A DNA stretch of 64,000 nucleotides from an uncultured bacterium (lineage in GTDB: Bacteria; Verrucomicrobiota; Lentisphaeria; Victivallales; UBA1829). The notes beneath the pieces were generated by a model, which saw only the letters and a list, made by a program, of their open reading frames with translations, was not told where the DNA came from and ran no database searches. Shown here piece after piece: positions 18,663 to 26,518 of the stretch. The DNA is taken from positions 1-64,000 of the forward strand of contig CASEYW010000179.1 in assembly GCA_949292215.1 (NCBI GenBank), in the 5' to 3' direction. The position numbers and the translations under genes are program-made. Position 1 is the stretch's first letter. Every line of letters begins with the position of its first letter.

Positions 18663-18986
18663 ATGAACGATGAATTTGAACTTTTGCGGGAACAGAATCC
18701 TGAGGCATACCGCGAACTGCTGGACTCTCTGCCGGATGTCCGCGACGGTCTGAACCGCCGTCAGCGGGCTCTGCTTGTATCAATGAACCGTCTCGGGTTG
18801 ACGCACGACGCCCGGACAATGAGCACGGCCTATGTGACGCTGAAGACTCCGGACCGCTGCGAATCGAAGTCGTTTCCTTTTCTTTCCACCCATTTGAAGG
18901 AGGTCCGCTTTTCGGACGGGCAGGGAAAGGATCTCCCCGAGCCGGAAACGTATTACACACCGGACCTGGATTTGAAATACGATTGA
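18663..18986 (+). CDS. Short protein resembling the N-terminus of DNA gyrase/topoisomerase IV subunit A
   Basis: A 107-residue protein whose residues 19-42 (LPDVRDGLNRRQRALLVSMN followed by RLGL) match the conserved ALPDVRDGLKPVxRRxLYAMxxLGL block at the start of GyrA/ParC. The match then ends: the catalytic Tyr, the HPHGD motif and the rest of the breakage domain are absent. A strong ribosome site GGAAGGAG (18645-18652) lies 10 nt before the ATG and the frame is intact, so it looks expressed rather than decayed. It opens the operon with carbonic anhydrase 22 nt downstream. The function is unknown; it could be a domesticated fragment or a gyrase-interacting peptide. Confidence 0.7.
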   Translation: MNDEFELLREQNPEAYRELLDSLPDVRDGLNRRQRALLVSMNRLGLTHDARTMSTAYVTLKTPDRCESKSFPFLSTHLKEVRFSDGQGKDLPEPETYYTPDLDLKYD

Positions 18987-19008
18987 CTTTTTTACGGGAG
19001 AGTTTCGA

Positions 19009-19662
19009 ATGGACCCTGCCATCCAGAAAATGATTCACGGATTCAAACATTTCCGCAAAGCCTATTTTTCCGACAGCACCGAACTGTACGCTCGCCTGAA
19101 ACACGGACAGATGCCCGGAACGCTGATGATCGCCTGCTGTGATTCGAGAGTTGATCCTGCGCATGTCACCCGGAGCAGTCCGGGAGAGATGTTCGTCATC
19201 CGCAACGTGGCGAACCTGGTTCCCCCCTATCATCCGGATTCCGCGTTTCACGGAGTGAGTTCCGCGATTGAATATGCGGTCTGCCATCTGGAGGTAAAGC
19301 ACATTATTGTGCTCGGTCATTCCAACTGTGGAGGAATTCAAACGCTGATGTCGGAGGAATGGCACGATCATCCTTCCGAATTTCTCACACGCTGGCTTTC
19401 TCTGGCTGAACCGGCGCGGGAACGGGTGATGGAACGGCTCGGCTGCCACTCCAAAGAGCTCCAGCTGCGCGCTTGCGAGGAAACATCCATTCTTCTTTCC
19501 ATGGAGAATCTGATGACTTTCCCGTGGATTCGGGAACGGGTCGAAGCAGGAAAACTCCGGATTCACGGATGGTATTTCAACATGAACGAGGGCGAAATGT
19601 ACGATTATGATTCCGAAAAAGAGGAATTCCGTCCTCTGGAAGACAAGATGGAATTTGTTTGA
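19009..19662 (+). CDS. Beta-class carbonic anhydrase
   Basis: A 217-residue cytoplasmic enzyme that interconverts CO2 and bicarbonate. The zinc site is clear: C43 and D45-R47 in ACCDSRVDP, then H104 and C107 in LGHSNCGG. The length and the NVANLVPP segment are typical. It supplies bicarbonate for carboxylations, which suits an anaerobe with fermentative metabolism. It sits between the GyrA-like peptide and trmO; its stop is 1 nt from the trmO start, so the genes are translationally linked. Confidence 0.93.
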   Translation: MDPAIQKMIHGFKHFRKAYFSDSTELYARLKHGQMPGTLMIACCDSRVDPAHVTRSSPGEMFVIRNVANLVPPYHPDSAFHGVSSAIEYAVCHLEVKHIIVLGHSNCGGIQTLMSEEWHDHPSEFLTRWLSLAEPARERVMERLGCHSKELQLRACEETSILLSMENLMTFPWIRERVEAGKLRIHGWYFNMNEGEMYDYDSEKEEFRPLEDKMEFV

Positions 19663-19663
19663 C

Positions 19664-20467
19664 ATGACCTTTGAATTCTCTCCAATCGGCTATTTCCATT
19701 GTGACAGCCGATACCGCTTTGAAACGCCGCGCCAGGGAGTGTTTGCCGACAACGCCGGCTGGATTCTGCTGGAAGATGATCCGCGTCTTGTCGATGCCTG
19801 TCGGGATCTGGATGGCATTGACAGGCTCTGGATACTCTTCTGTTTCCATCTGAATGCGGGATGGCGTCCGTTTGTCCATCCGCCGATTGCCCCCGGCAAG
19901 CGCCGGATCGGCGTGTTTGCGACGCGGGCCCCGTACCGCCCGAATCCAATCGGGATCAGCTGCGTGAAACTGGAACGCGTGGAGGGACGGAAACTCCATC
20001 TCCGGAATTTCGATCTTCTCGACGGAACCCCTGTGCTTGATATCAAGCCGTATTCTGCCGACATTGATTCCTTTCCGGATGCACGGATCGCATGGCTCGA
20101 CGCAGCCCGGGTGGAGTCCTGGCAAATCGAATTCTCGGATTCCGTTCTGGAACAAATCGGTTTTCTGAGGAAAATCGGCGCTCCGGATATGGAAAACTTC
20201 TGCCGGGTCCAGCTGACAACAGATCCGTTCAATGCCAGACGGAAACGGGTGGTACGTCTTGACGACGGCTCCTTCGAGATCGGCTGCCGGACATGGCGGC
20301 TGCATTTTACCGTGGAGGAATCCCGGCATCTCATTCGGATCGATCAGATCCGTTCCAACTATTCGTTTTCAGAACTGCTCCCGGATGCCGCAGACCCCTA
20401 CGGCGACAAAGAGATCCATCGGATTTTCCTGCAAAAGAAAAGCTGCTCCGCTGAAAAAAATTTTTAA
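19664..20467 (+). CDS. trmO: tRNA (N6-threonylcarbamoyladenosine37-N6)-methyltransferase TrmO
   Basis: A 267-residue protein of the TrmO/TsaA/YaeB family. SPIGYFHC at the start, then IDRLWILFCFH and RIGVFATRAPYRPNPIGIS form the S-adenosylmethionine-binding beta-barrel signature. It methylates t6A at position 37 of tRNA-Thr using SAM. A C-terminal domain of about 100 residues follows, as in the E. coli protein. The ATG at 19664 begins 1 nt after the carbonic anhydrase stop; an in-frame upstream ATG at 19607 would overlap that gene and is unlikely. Confidence 0.9.
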   Translation: MTFEFSPIGYFHCDSRYRFETPRQGVFADNAGWILLEDDPRLVDACRDLDGIDRLWILFCFHLNAGWRPFVHPPIAPGKRRIGVFATRAPYRPNPIGISCVKLERVEGRKLHLRNFDLLDGTPVLDIKPYSADIDSFPDARIAWLDAARVESWQIEFSDSVLEQIGFLRKIGAPDMENFCRVQLTTDPFNARRKRVVRLDDGSFEIGCRTWRLHFTVEESRHLIRIDQIRSNYSFSELLPDAADPYGDKEIHRIFLQKKSCSAEKNF

Positions 20468-20537
20468 TTCATCTGGAATAAAGCCGTTTGCGGAGATATA
20501 TTAACCGACTTGTTAAACGCGGAGAGAAACCGGCCTC

Positions 20538-20870
20538 ATGAAAATGCTGATATCGTTTCTGATTTTTTTTACGGGAATCGCCCTTCTGATTGCCGCCGGC
20601 GCTGCCGGACTTGTTCTGCTGGGGGAGGGGCTTGAAGCCGGATGGAAGGCGGATGGGATTTATCCCGGATTCTGGGGGTACCTGATGCTTGCCGGACTGA
20701 ATCTGATGCTCGCGCTCGGTCTGGTGCTTTCGGTGGTTTCGACCATCAGCGGTGCTGTTCTCAGTCTAATGAGTTTTGTATTTAAAAGCTGGGGACGTGC
20801 AATCGTTTCTGCCGGAATGTGTTACGCGTCCGTTCTCTTATGGAATTATCTTCTGGAGTGCAGAATCTGA
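20538..20870 (+). CDS. Small membrane protein of unknown function
   Basis: A 110-residue protein with three or four hydrophobic segments (about residues 4-28, 45-72 and 74-104). No known family is recognised. GGAGAG at 20521-20526 lies 11 nt before the ATG. The stop codon overlaps the ispF start (TGATG), so it belongs to the same operon. Its conserved place beside ispF would need to be tested in relatives. Confidence 0.65.
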   Translation: MKMLISFLIFFTGIALLIAAGAAGLVLLGEGLEAGWKADGIYPGFWGYLMLAGLNLMLALGLVLSVVSTISGAVLSLMSFVFKSWGRAIVSAGMCYASVLLWNYLLECRI

Positions 20871-21358
20871 TGGCGGGAAATTTCAGAACAGGTTCCGGAT
20901 ACGATGCCCATCGCTTCTGTGAGGGGCGTCCTCTGATTCTCTGTGGTGTGCATATCCCGTATGACCGGGGACTCGCAGGACACAGTGACGCGGATGCGCC
21001 CGCGCATGCGCTTACCGATGCCCTTCTCGGTGCGCTTGCTCTCGGCGATATCGGCAAATTGTTCCCCGATACGGACGATGCCTTTCTGAACGCGGACAGC
21101 ATTCAACTTCTGAAAAAAGCATTTTCCCTTCCGGCATTCCGGGAATGGGAAATTTCAAACATTGATCTGACAATCGTGGCGCAGAGACCGAAAATCTCTC
21201 CGTTCACGGCTGTCATGCGCAAAAATATAGCGGATGCCCTCGGCCTTGCCGTCGAACAGGTTTCGATCAAGGGAAAAACCACCGAGGGAATGGGATTTTG
21301 CGGACGAGGGGAGGGGCTCGAAGCCTTCGCCTCTGTTCTGCTGGAAAAAAGAAAGTGA
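20870..21358 (+). CDS. ispF: 2-C-methyl-D-erythritol 2,4-cyclodiphosphate synthase
   Basis: A 162-residue enzyme of the MEP isoprenoid pathway. It turns CDP-methylerythritol 2-phosphate into the cyclodiphosphate with loss of [12 protein letters not shown] gives the metal-binding Asp and His, and [20 protein letters not shown] is the family signature with the third metal His. [14 protein letters not shown] is the C-terminal signature. The ATG at 20870 overlaps the previous stop and has GGAG 12 nt upstream; an earlier in-frame start at 20819 is inside the previous gene. folE follows after 4 nt. Confidence 0.95.
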   Translation: MAGNFRTGSGYDAHRFCEGRPLILCGVHIPYDRGLAGHSDADAPAHALTDALLGALALGDIGKLFPDTDDAFLNADSIQLLKKAFSLPAFREWEISNIDLTIVAQRPKISPFTAVMRKNIADALGLAVEQVSIKGKTTEGMGFCGRGEGLEAFASVLLEKRK

Positions 21359-21362
21359 AAAA

Positions 21363-21911
21363 ATGATCGAAGAAGAAATCAGACAGATTCTGCTGGATCT
21401 CGGTGAAGACCCGGAACGGGAAGGACTGCTCAAAACCCCTGCACGAGTGCGGAAAAGTCTCGAATTCCTGACACGGGGATACAAACAGGATGTGGAAAAG
21501 GTGATCAACGGCGCAATCTTCAATGAAGACTGCAATGATATGATCATTGTTCGCGACATCGAATTTTACAGTATGTGCGAACATCACATGCTTCCGTTTT
21601 TCGGCAAATGTCACATCGGCTATGTGCCGAAAGGAAAAGTATTCGGGGTAAGCAAGCTGGCTCGCCTGGTCGATGTCTTTGCCCGCCGTCTCCAGATTCA
21701 GGAACGGATGACGCGGCAGATTGCAACCCAGATCATGGAATCGATCGTGCCGGAAGGGGTCGGTGTAGTCGTGGAGGCTCAGCACCTCTGCATGCTGATG
21801 CGGGGGGTCGAAAAACAGAATTCCACGATGGTCACGTCCTCCATGCTCGGTTCGTTCCGCAGGGAGCAGGCTACCCGGCTGGAGTTCCTGAACCTCATCA
21901 AGAAAGGGTGA
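21363..21911 (+). CDS. folE: GTP cyclohydrolase I
   Basis: A 182-residue enzyme that converts GTP to 7,8-dihydroneopterin triphosphate, the first step of folate or pterin synthesis. [17 protein letters not shown] has the zinc Cys and His, and the second zinc Cys is in [31 protein letters not shown] is the family signature. The ATG at 21363 gives the normal short N-terminus; the longer frame upstream lies inside ispF. It is 4 nt downstream of ispF and 4 nt upstream of dtd. The combination is unusual and probably reflects simple operon packing. Confidence 0.96.
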   Translation: MIEEEIRQILLDLGEDPEREGLLKTPARVRKSLEFLTRGYKQDVEKVINGAIFNEDCNDMIIVRDIEFYSMCEHHMLPFFGKCHIGYVPKGKVFGVSKLARLVDVFARRLQIQERMTRQIATQIMESIVPEGVGVVVEAQHLCMLMRGVEKQNSTMVTSSMLGSFRREQATRLEFLNLIKKG

Positions 21912-21915
21912 TGTC

Positions 21916-22359
21916 GTGAGACTGCTGATTCAGCGCGTTGCAAAGGGAAGCGTCACTATTGATGGCGAAGTTGTCGGCAGAGTCGGCAAAGGTCTCGTGA
22001 TTCTGGTCGGCGTAACCCATACCGATACGGAGGCCGACGCGGAATATCTTGCGAACAAATGTGTCAATCTCCGCATTTTTACCGACGAGAACGGTAAAAT
22101 GAATCGATCCCTTCTGGATGTGGGGGGAGGGGCGCTGATCATTTCCCAGTTCACTTTGTACGGGGATTGCGTTAAAGGGCGTCGTCCGGGGTTTGACAAT
22201 GCCGCCCGTCCGGAGCTTGCCGAGCCGTTGTATGAACGGTTCGTTGAGCTGGTGAAAAAACTTGGAGTGAAACAGGTGGAGACCGGTCGCTTCGGCGCCG
22301 ACATGCTGGTCGGAATCGACAATGACGGGCCGGTTACTTTCCTGATTGACAGCAAATAA
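21916..22359 (+). CDS. dtd: D-aminoacyl-tRNA deacylase
   Basis: A 147-residue enzyme that hydrolyses D-amino acids (and glycine mischarged on tRNA-Ala) from tRNA. The start MRLLIQRV and the motif [11 protein letters not shown] carry the SQ-T active-site segment. The second family motif, usually NxGPVT, reads NDGPVTF here. The gene uses a GTG start, 4 nt after the folE stop. dxr starts 19 nt downstream of its stop. Confidence 0.95.
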   Translation: MRLLIQRVAKGSVTIDGEVVGRVGKGLVILVGVTHTDTEADAEYLANKCVNLRIFTDENGKMNRSLLDVGGGALIISQFTLYGDCVKGRRPGFDNAARPELAEPLYERFVELVKKLGVKQVETGRFGADMLVGIDNDGPVTFLIDSK

Positions 22360-22378
22360 GAAACAGGGAACAGTTGAG

Positions 22379-23536
22379 ATGAAGAATGTCATTATCCTCG
22401 GGTCAACCGGCTCCGTCGGTGAAAATGCCGTGCGGGTTGCCTGCGCGCTGAGTCACAGGGTCCGGGTGGTCGGGATTGTCGGGAATTCGAATCTCAAGCG
22501 TCTGGCGCAGCAGGCTGCTCTCCTGAAATGTGAATTCGCTGCGACCGGAGACGAGACACGGGGAGCGGAACTGGCTGCCATGCTGCCGCCCGGATGCCGG
22601 GCGTTTGCAGGAAAACGGGCGGTGGAAGAGCTGGTGCGCTGTCCCGGAGTGGACATGGTCCTTTGCGCCATCGTCGGGACTGCCGGTCTGCCTCCGGTTC
22701 TTGCCGCGATCGACTCCGGCAAGGACATCGCTCTCGCCAGCAAAGAAGTCCTCGTGATGGCCGGTGCGCTGGTGATGGAAGCGGTAAAACAAAAAAAAGT
22801 GCGTCTGATTCCGGTCGACAGCGAACACAGTGCCGTTTTTCAGTGTCTGGAAGGAAAGCAGGGCGGAGTGCGGAGCGTGATCCTGACGGCGAGCGGCGGG
22901 CCGTTCCGCGAATACCCGCGTGAGGCGCTGGAGAACGTCACCTGCGCTGAGGCTCTGCATCATCCGACATGGAACATGGGGCCGAAAGTGACGCTGGACT
23001 CCGCCACGCTGATGAACAAGGCTCTGGAGATGGTGGAGGCGCATCATCTCTTTTCCGTGGGAGCGGACCGGATTGAGGTGCTGGTGCATCCGCAGTCCGT
23101 TGTCCATTCAATGGTGGAGTTTGAGGACGGGGTGGTTATGGCTCAGATGAGTCGGCCGGATATGCGTTTCCCGATCCAGTATGCGTTTACGTATCCGGAA
23201 CGGTGCGATGGCGGACTCGCAAGACTGGACCTGACCCGTCTTTCCGGACTCACGTTCGAACCACCGGATACGGAACGTTTTCCGTCACTGCTGTTTGCCG
23301 CCGAGGCGATCCGCAGAGGCGGAATCGCGGGAGCCGTTATGAATGCGGCAAATGAAGTCGCCGTGGAACGGTTTCGCGCGGGAAAACTCAAATTTACCGG
23401 AATCTTCCACGTAGTGGAACAAACAATGAACCGATTCAACAGAAAGGGAGCGGCTGATATGAATACGATTCTTGAAGCCGATCGGAATGCGCGGGAGTTC
23501 GCGCGCCAGCTCCGGAAAGGAAATGAAAACAGATGA
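22379..23536 (+). CDS. dxr: 1-deoxy-D-xylulose 5-phosphate reductoisomerase
   Basis: A 385-residue enzyme that makes 2-C-methyl-D-erythritol 4-phosphate with NADPH and a divalent metal, the committed MEP step and the target of fosmidomycin. GSTGSVGENAV is the NADPH loop, SKEVLVMAG and PVDSEHSAVFQCL carry the metal and substrate residues, and NMGPKVTLDSATLMNKALE is the signature helix. The frame begins at 22346 but the ATG at 22379 gives the standard N-terminus and avoids overlap with dtd. Its last 4 nt overlap the rseP start (ATGA). Confidence 0.97.
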   Translation: MKNVIILGSTGSVGENAVRVACALSHRVRVVGIVGNSNLKRLAQQAALLKCEFAATGDETRGAELAAMLPPGCRAFAGKRAVEELVRCPGVDMVLCAIVGTAGLPPVLAAIDSGKDIALASKEVLVMAGALVMEAVKQKKVRLIPVDSEHSAVFQCLEGKQGGVRSVILTASGGPFREYPREALENVTCAEALHHPTWNMGPKVTLDSATLMNKALEMVEAHHLFSVGADRIEVLVHPQSVVHSMVEFEDGVVMAQMSRPDMRFPIQYAFTYPERCDGGLARLDLTRLSGLTFEPPDTERFPSLLFAAEAIRRGGIAGAVMNAANEVAVERFRAGKLKFTGIFHVVEQTMNRFNRKGAADMNTILEADRNAREFARQLRKGNENR

Positions 23537-25257
23537 CTTTTTCGCATTTGCTTACAATCATCGGATCTGCGGTGTTCATGATCTTTTTCTTCGGACTATG
23601 CGTCTTTGTTCATGAACTTGGGCACTTTCTTGTGGCAAAGTGGCGCGGATTCCATGTGATCGCCTTTTCCATCGGATTCAAAAAGGCGTGGGGATTCCAC
23701 TATAAAGGGGTGGAATACCGCATCGGGTGGATTCCCTTTGGCGGATATGTCGAAATTCCACAGATCGACGCAACTGGCGAAGCCAAGGATGAAAACGGAA
23801 ATGTCCTGCCGAAAGGAAAACCGTTCGATCGGATTCTTGCCGTGGTCGCAGGACCGCTGTTCAATATCATTTTCGGATTTCTGATTGCGTGTGTCATCTG
23901 GATTTGCGGCATCCCGAAGGACAGCCCCACTCTTCGGACAATTGAGGTTGCCGCCATTGAAAAGAATAGTCCGGAATACAATGCGGGGCTTCGGGAAGGC
24001 GACATCATCACAAAGATCAATGGAAAAGATGTCAATTTCACATGGAATGATTTTATTGTGGAAATTCTGGTGACAATCGGCGATGTCAAGCTGGATGTCC
24101 GGCGCGGTGACAAGGATTTCGTCGTTTCCTACAAACCGATTGTAAATCGGAAAGTCAGTCCCGCTGATGAGATCGCATATCCGTTTTTCATGCCGAAACT
24201 GCCGTTGAAACTTTATCCGGTGGAGGGCTCTCCCGCCGCTAAAGCCGGTGTGAAGAACAATGATGAAATCGTTTCCGTCAATGGACAGAAGGTTTCTGAT
24301 ATGCTTGAATTCGAACAGCTTACCACGATGAGTTCCGCAAAAAGTTTTGATATGGTCGTAAAACGGGAGGGGAAACTTGTCGAAATCAAAAATATCATTC
24401 CGAATCCGATTGAAATCGAAGGGAAAAAGGGAGTCTATCTTCTCGGTATCACGTTCCGGCCGACGGATCCTCTCCCGAAAGTCATCGGGCTGGCGAAAGG
24501 TCTGCCTGCGGAAAAAAATGGAATGAAACTTGGCGATGAGATCGTCGAAATCAACGGAGTGAAACTTGCCTCTGCCACCGACTGCCAGAAATTTGTGAAC
24601 GAATCCGACGGCAGCATTCTGAACATGAAGGTCCGCCGCGACGGGAAACTTGTCGATCTCGCGTTTGCCCCCGCTTTCTTGCGGTACAATGATGTGGGGA
24701 TCGAATACGCTTATCTCGCACATCCCACTCCCTGGGAACAGTTTATGCATGTGATTGACATGTCTGTCAAGTCTTTGCGCAGTCTTGGCGTGAGTCTCGG
24801 CAACAAGCTTGGTCTGACGGAGCAGCATACCACGATTCAGGCAAAGCATTTGAGCGGGCCGATTGGCATCGGCCGCGTCCTTTACATCTCTGTGTACAAG
24901 GGGTCCCTGATTCAAGGATTGAATCTGGTCGTACTGATTACATTCAGTCTGGGATTGTTCAATCTTCTGCCGATTCCGGTTCTTGATGGAGGACATGTGG
25001 TGCTGGCGTTTCTGGAAATTCTCTTCCGTCGTCCTGTTTCACCGAAAGTCCTTCAGCCGGTGACGATGGCGTTTGTTGCGCTGCTGGTTGCTTTTATGCT
25101 GTTTGTATCCTTCTATGATGTCAAGCGGGTGATAGCCTCCTTCTCGGCTCCGGCGGTTTCCCGCGCGACCCTGGAACAGAGTATCAAAGAGGCAAACGCG
25201 ACGGATGACAAGACGGAGAAAAAGGATGTTTCCAATTCGAGCGACAAGAAAAATTAA
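23533..25257 (+). CDS. rseP: RseP-type site-2 intramembrane metalloprotease with three PDZ domains
   Basis: A 574-residue inner-membrane zinc protease. FVHELGHFLVAKW near residue 30 is the HExxH site, and NLLPIPVLDGGHVV near the C-terminus provides the third zinc ligand in the membrane. Three PDZ-like repeats can be read between them: ending near TKINGKDV, near VSVNGQKV and near VEINGVKL. E. coli RseP has two. It would cut membrane-bound anti-sigma factors or signal peptide remnants. It overlaps dxr by 4 nt and ispG by 32 nt, so the three genes are tightly coupled. A charged, Lys-rich tail follows the last membrane segment. Confidence 0.93.
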   Translation: MTFSHLLTIIGSAVFMIFFFGLCVFVHELGHFLVAKWRGFHVIAFSIGFKKAWGFHYKGVEYRIGWIPFGGYVEIPQIDATGEAKDENGNVLPKGKPFDRILAVVAGPLFNIIFGFLIACVIWICGIPKDSPTLRTIEVAAIEKNSPEYNAGLREGDIITKINGKDVNFTWNDFIVEILVTIGDVKLDVRRGDKDFVVSYKPIVNRKVSPADEIAYPFFMPKLPLKLYPVEGSPAAKAGVKNNDEIVSVNGQKVSDMLEFEQLTTMSSAKSFDMVVKREGKLVEIKNIIPNPIEIEGKKGVYLLGITFRPTDPLPKVIGLAKGLPAEKNGMKLGDEIVEINGVKLASATDCQKFVNESDGSILNMKVRRDGKLVDLAFAPAFLRYNDVGIEYAYLAHPTPWEQFMHVIDMSVKSLRSLGVSLGNKLGLTEQHTTIQAKHLSGPIGIGRVLYISVYKGSLIQGLNLVVLITFSLGLFNLLPIPVLDGGHVVLAFLEILFRRPVSPKVLQPVTMAFVALLVAFMLFVSFYDVKRVIASFSAPAVSRATLEQSIKEANATDDKTEKKDVSNSSDKKN

Positions 25258-26326
25258 CGTCGGCAGCGTGGTCATCGGTGGTGGTGCGCCGGTTTCGCTG
25301 CAGTCCATGACGAATACGAATACCGCTGATGCCGCCGCAACGCTTGCTCAGATTCGTCGTGTTGCTTCCGCCGGATGTGATATCATCCGCTGTGCAATTC
25401 CCGATGAAGCCGCAGTGTGCGCGTTGCCGGAAATTCTTGCCGGTTCGCCGATCCCTGTGATCGGCGACATTCATTTTGACTATCGTCTTGCGCTCGGGGC
25501 TATCCGGGCTGGGATTCATGGAATCCGTATCAATCCGGGGAACATCGGTTCGGCGGATCGTGTACGCGCGGTGGCGGAAGCCGCGGGGGAGGCGGGAATC
25601 CCGATTCGGGTCGGTGCCAATTCCGGAAGTTTGCCGAAGGGACTGCTGGAACGAAAACTTTCTTCCGGACTCAACCGGATGGACGCCATGGCGCAGGCTT
25701 TGGCGGAAGCTGCGCTTGACCAGGTACGACTGCTCGAGCAGTATGGATTTACGAAAGTCAAAGTTTCCTTGAAGTCCAGTTCGGTGACTTCGACTGTTGC
25801 GGCATGTCGCTATTTTGCGAAGATTTCCGATATTCCGCTTCACATCGGCATTACGGAGGCGGGACCGCCTTCCATCGGGATGATCAAATCATCGGTTGGA
25901 ATCGGCACTTTGCTGATGGAAGGAATCGGAGAAACCATGAGGGTCAGTCTGACGGCAGATCCGGTACGGGAGATCGTTGCGGGACTCGCAATTCTCGAAG
26001 CCGCCGGCTTGCGGAAGGCAGAGCCGGAAATCGTTTCGTGCCCGACCTGCGGACGTACCAGAATCAATCTTGAAGCTCTGGCAACTGAAGTCAGCGATTT
26101 TGTGGAAAGCCTGAAGGCATCCGGAAAGCGAATCGGACTGAAAAAAATTGCCGTGATGGGATGTGTTGTCAACGGGCCCGGCGAAGCATCGGATGCCGAT
26201 CTGGGGCTCGCAGGAGGCGCGAACGGTATGGCGGTTGTCTTCCGGAACGGGGCCGTTGTTCAGACCCTTCCCGAAAAAGAGGCACTTGAATTCTTGAAAA
26301 AGGGAATCGCCGATTCCGTTTCATGA
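25226..26326 (+). CDS. ispG: 4-hydroxy-3-methylbut-2-enyl diphosphate synthase
   Basis: A 366-residue [4Fe-4S] enzyme of the MEP pathway that opens the cyclodiphosphate made by IspF. Early motifs SLQSMTNTNT and GDIHFDYRLAL belong to the TIM barrel. The cluster cysteines are in SCPTCGRT and MGCVVNGPGEA. The length is the short bacterial type. GGAG at 25215-25218 lies 7 nt before the ATG at 25226, inside the end of rseP. With ispF and dxr this operon holds three of the seven MEP genes. Confidence 0.97.
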   Translation: MFPIRATRKINVGSVVIGGGAPVSLQSMTNTNTADAAATLAQIRRVASAGCDIIRCAIPDEAAVCALPEILAGSPIPVIGDIHFDYRLALGAIRAGIHGIRINPGNIGSADRVRAVAEAAGEAGIPIRVGANSGSLPKGLLERKLSSGLNRMDAMAQALAEAALDQVRLLEQYGFTKVKVSLKSSSVTSTVAACRYFAKISDIPLHIGITEAGPPSIGMIKSSVGIGTLLMEGIGETMRVSLTADPVREIVAGLAILEAAGLRKAEPEIVSCPTCGRTRINLEALATEVSDFVESLKASGKRIGLKKIAVMGCVVNGPGEASDADLGLAGGANGMAVVFRNGAVVQTLPEKEALEFLKKGIADSVS

Positions 26327-26455
26327 ATCGGAAAATACCGAAAAGTGCGGGGAAGGGAAGTGAGAAGCTCTCTTTTCCCGTTTGAAAAACGTTTTGCAGA
26401 TATGATTTTTATCGTAAAAAATTGATCCATCCCTGACTCTTTTTCCTTTTTTAGC

Positions 26456-26483
26456 TTGCCTCGTGATTGAGTAATGCTATATT
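26456..26483 (+). promoter_or_regulatory. Promoter of the GH106-like gene
   Basis: TTGCCT (26456-26461), a 16-nt spacer and TATATT (26478-26483), 35 nt upstream of the start codon. Confidence 0.5.
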
Positions 26484-26518
26484 TGCGGTGGAAAATCATC
26501 AGAAAAGGATGTTTTGAT

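Noticed and set aside
23596..24996. Open frame of 466 codons antisense to rseP
   Set aside because: The sense frame has the protease motifs; the antisense frame has none.
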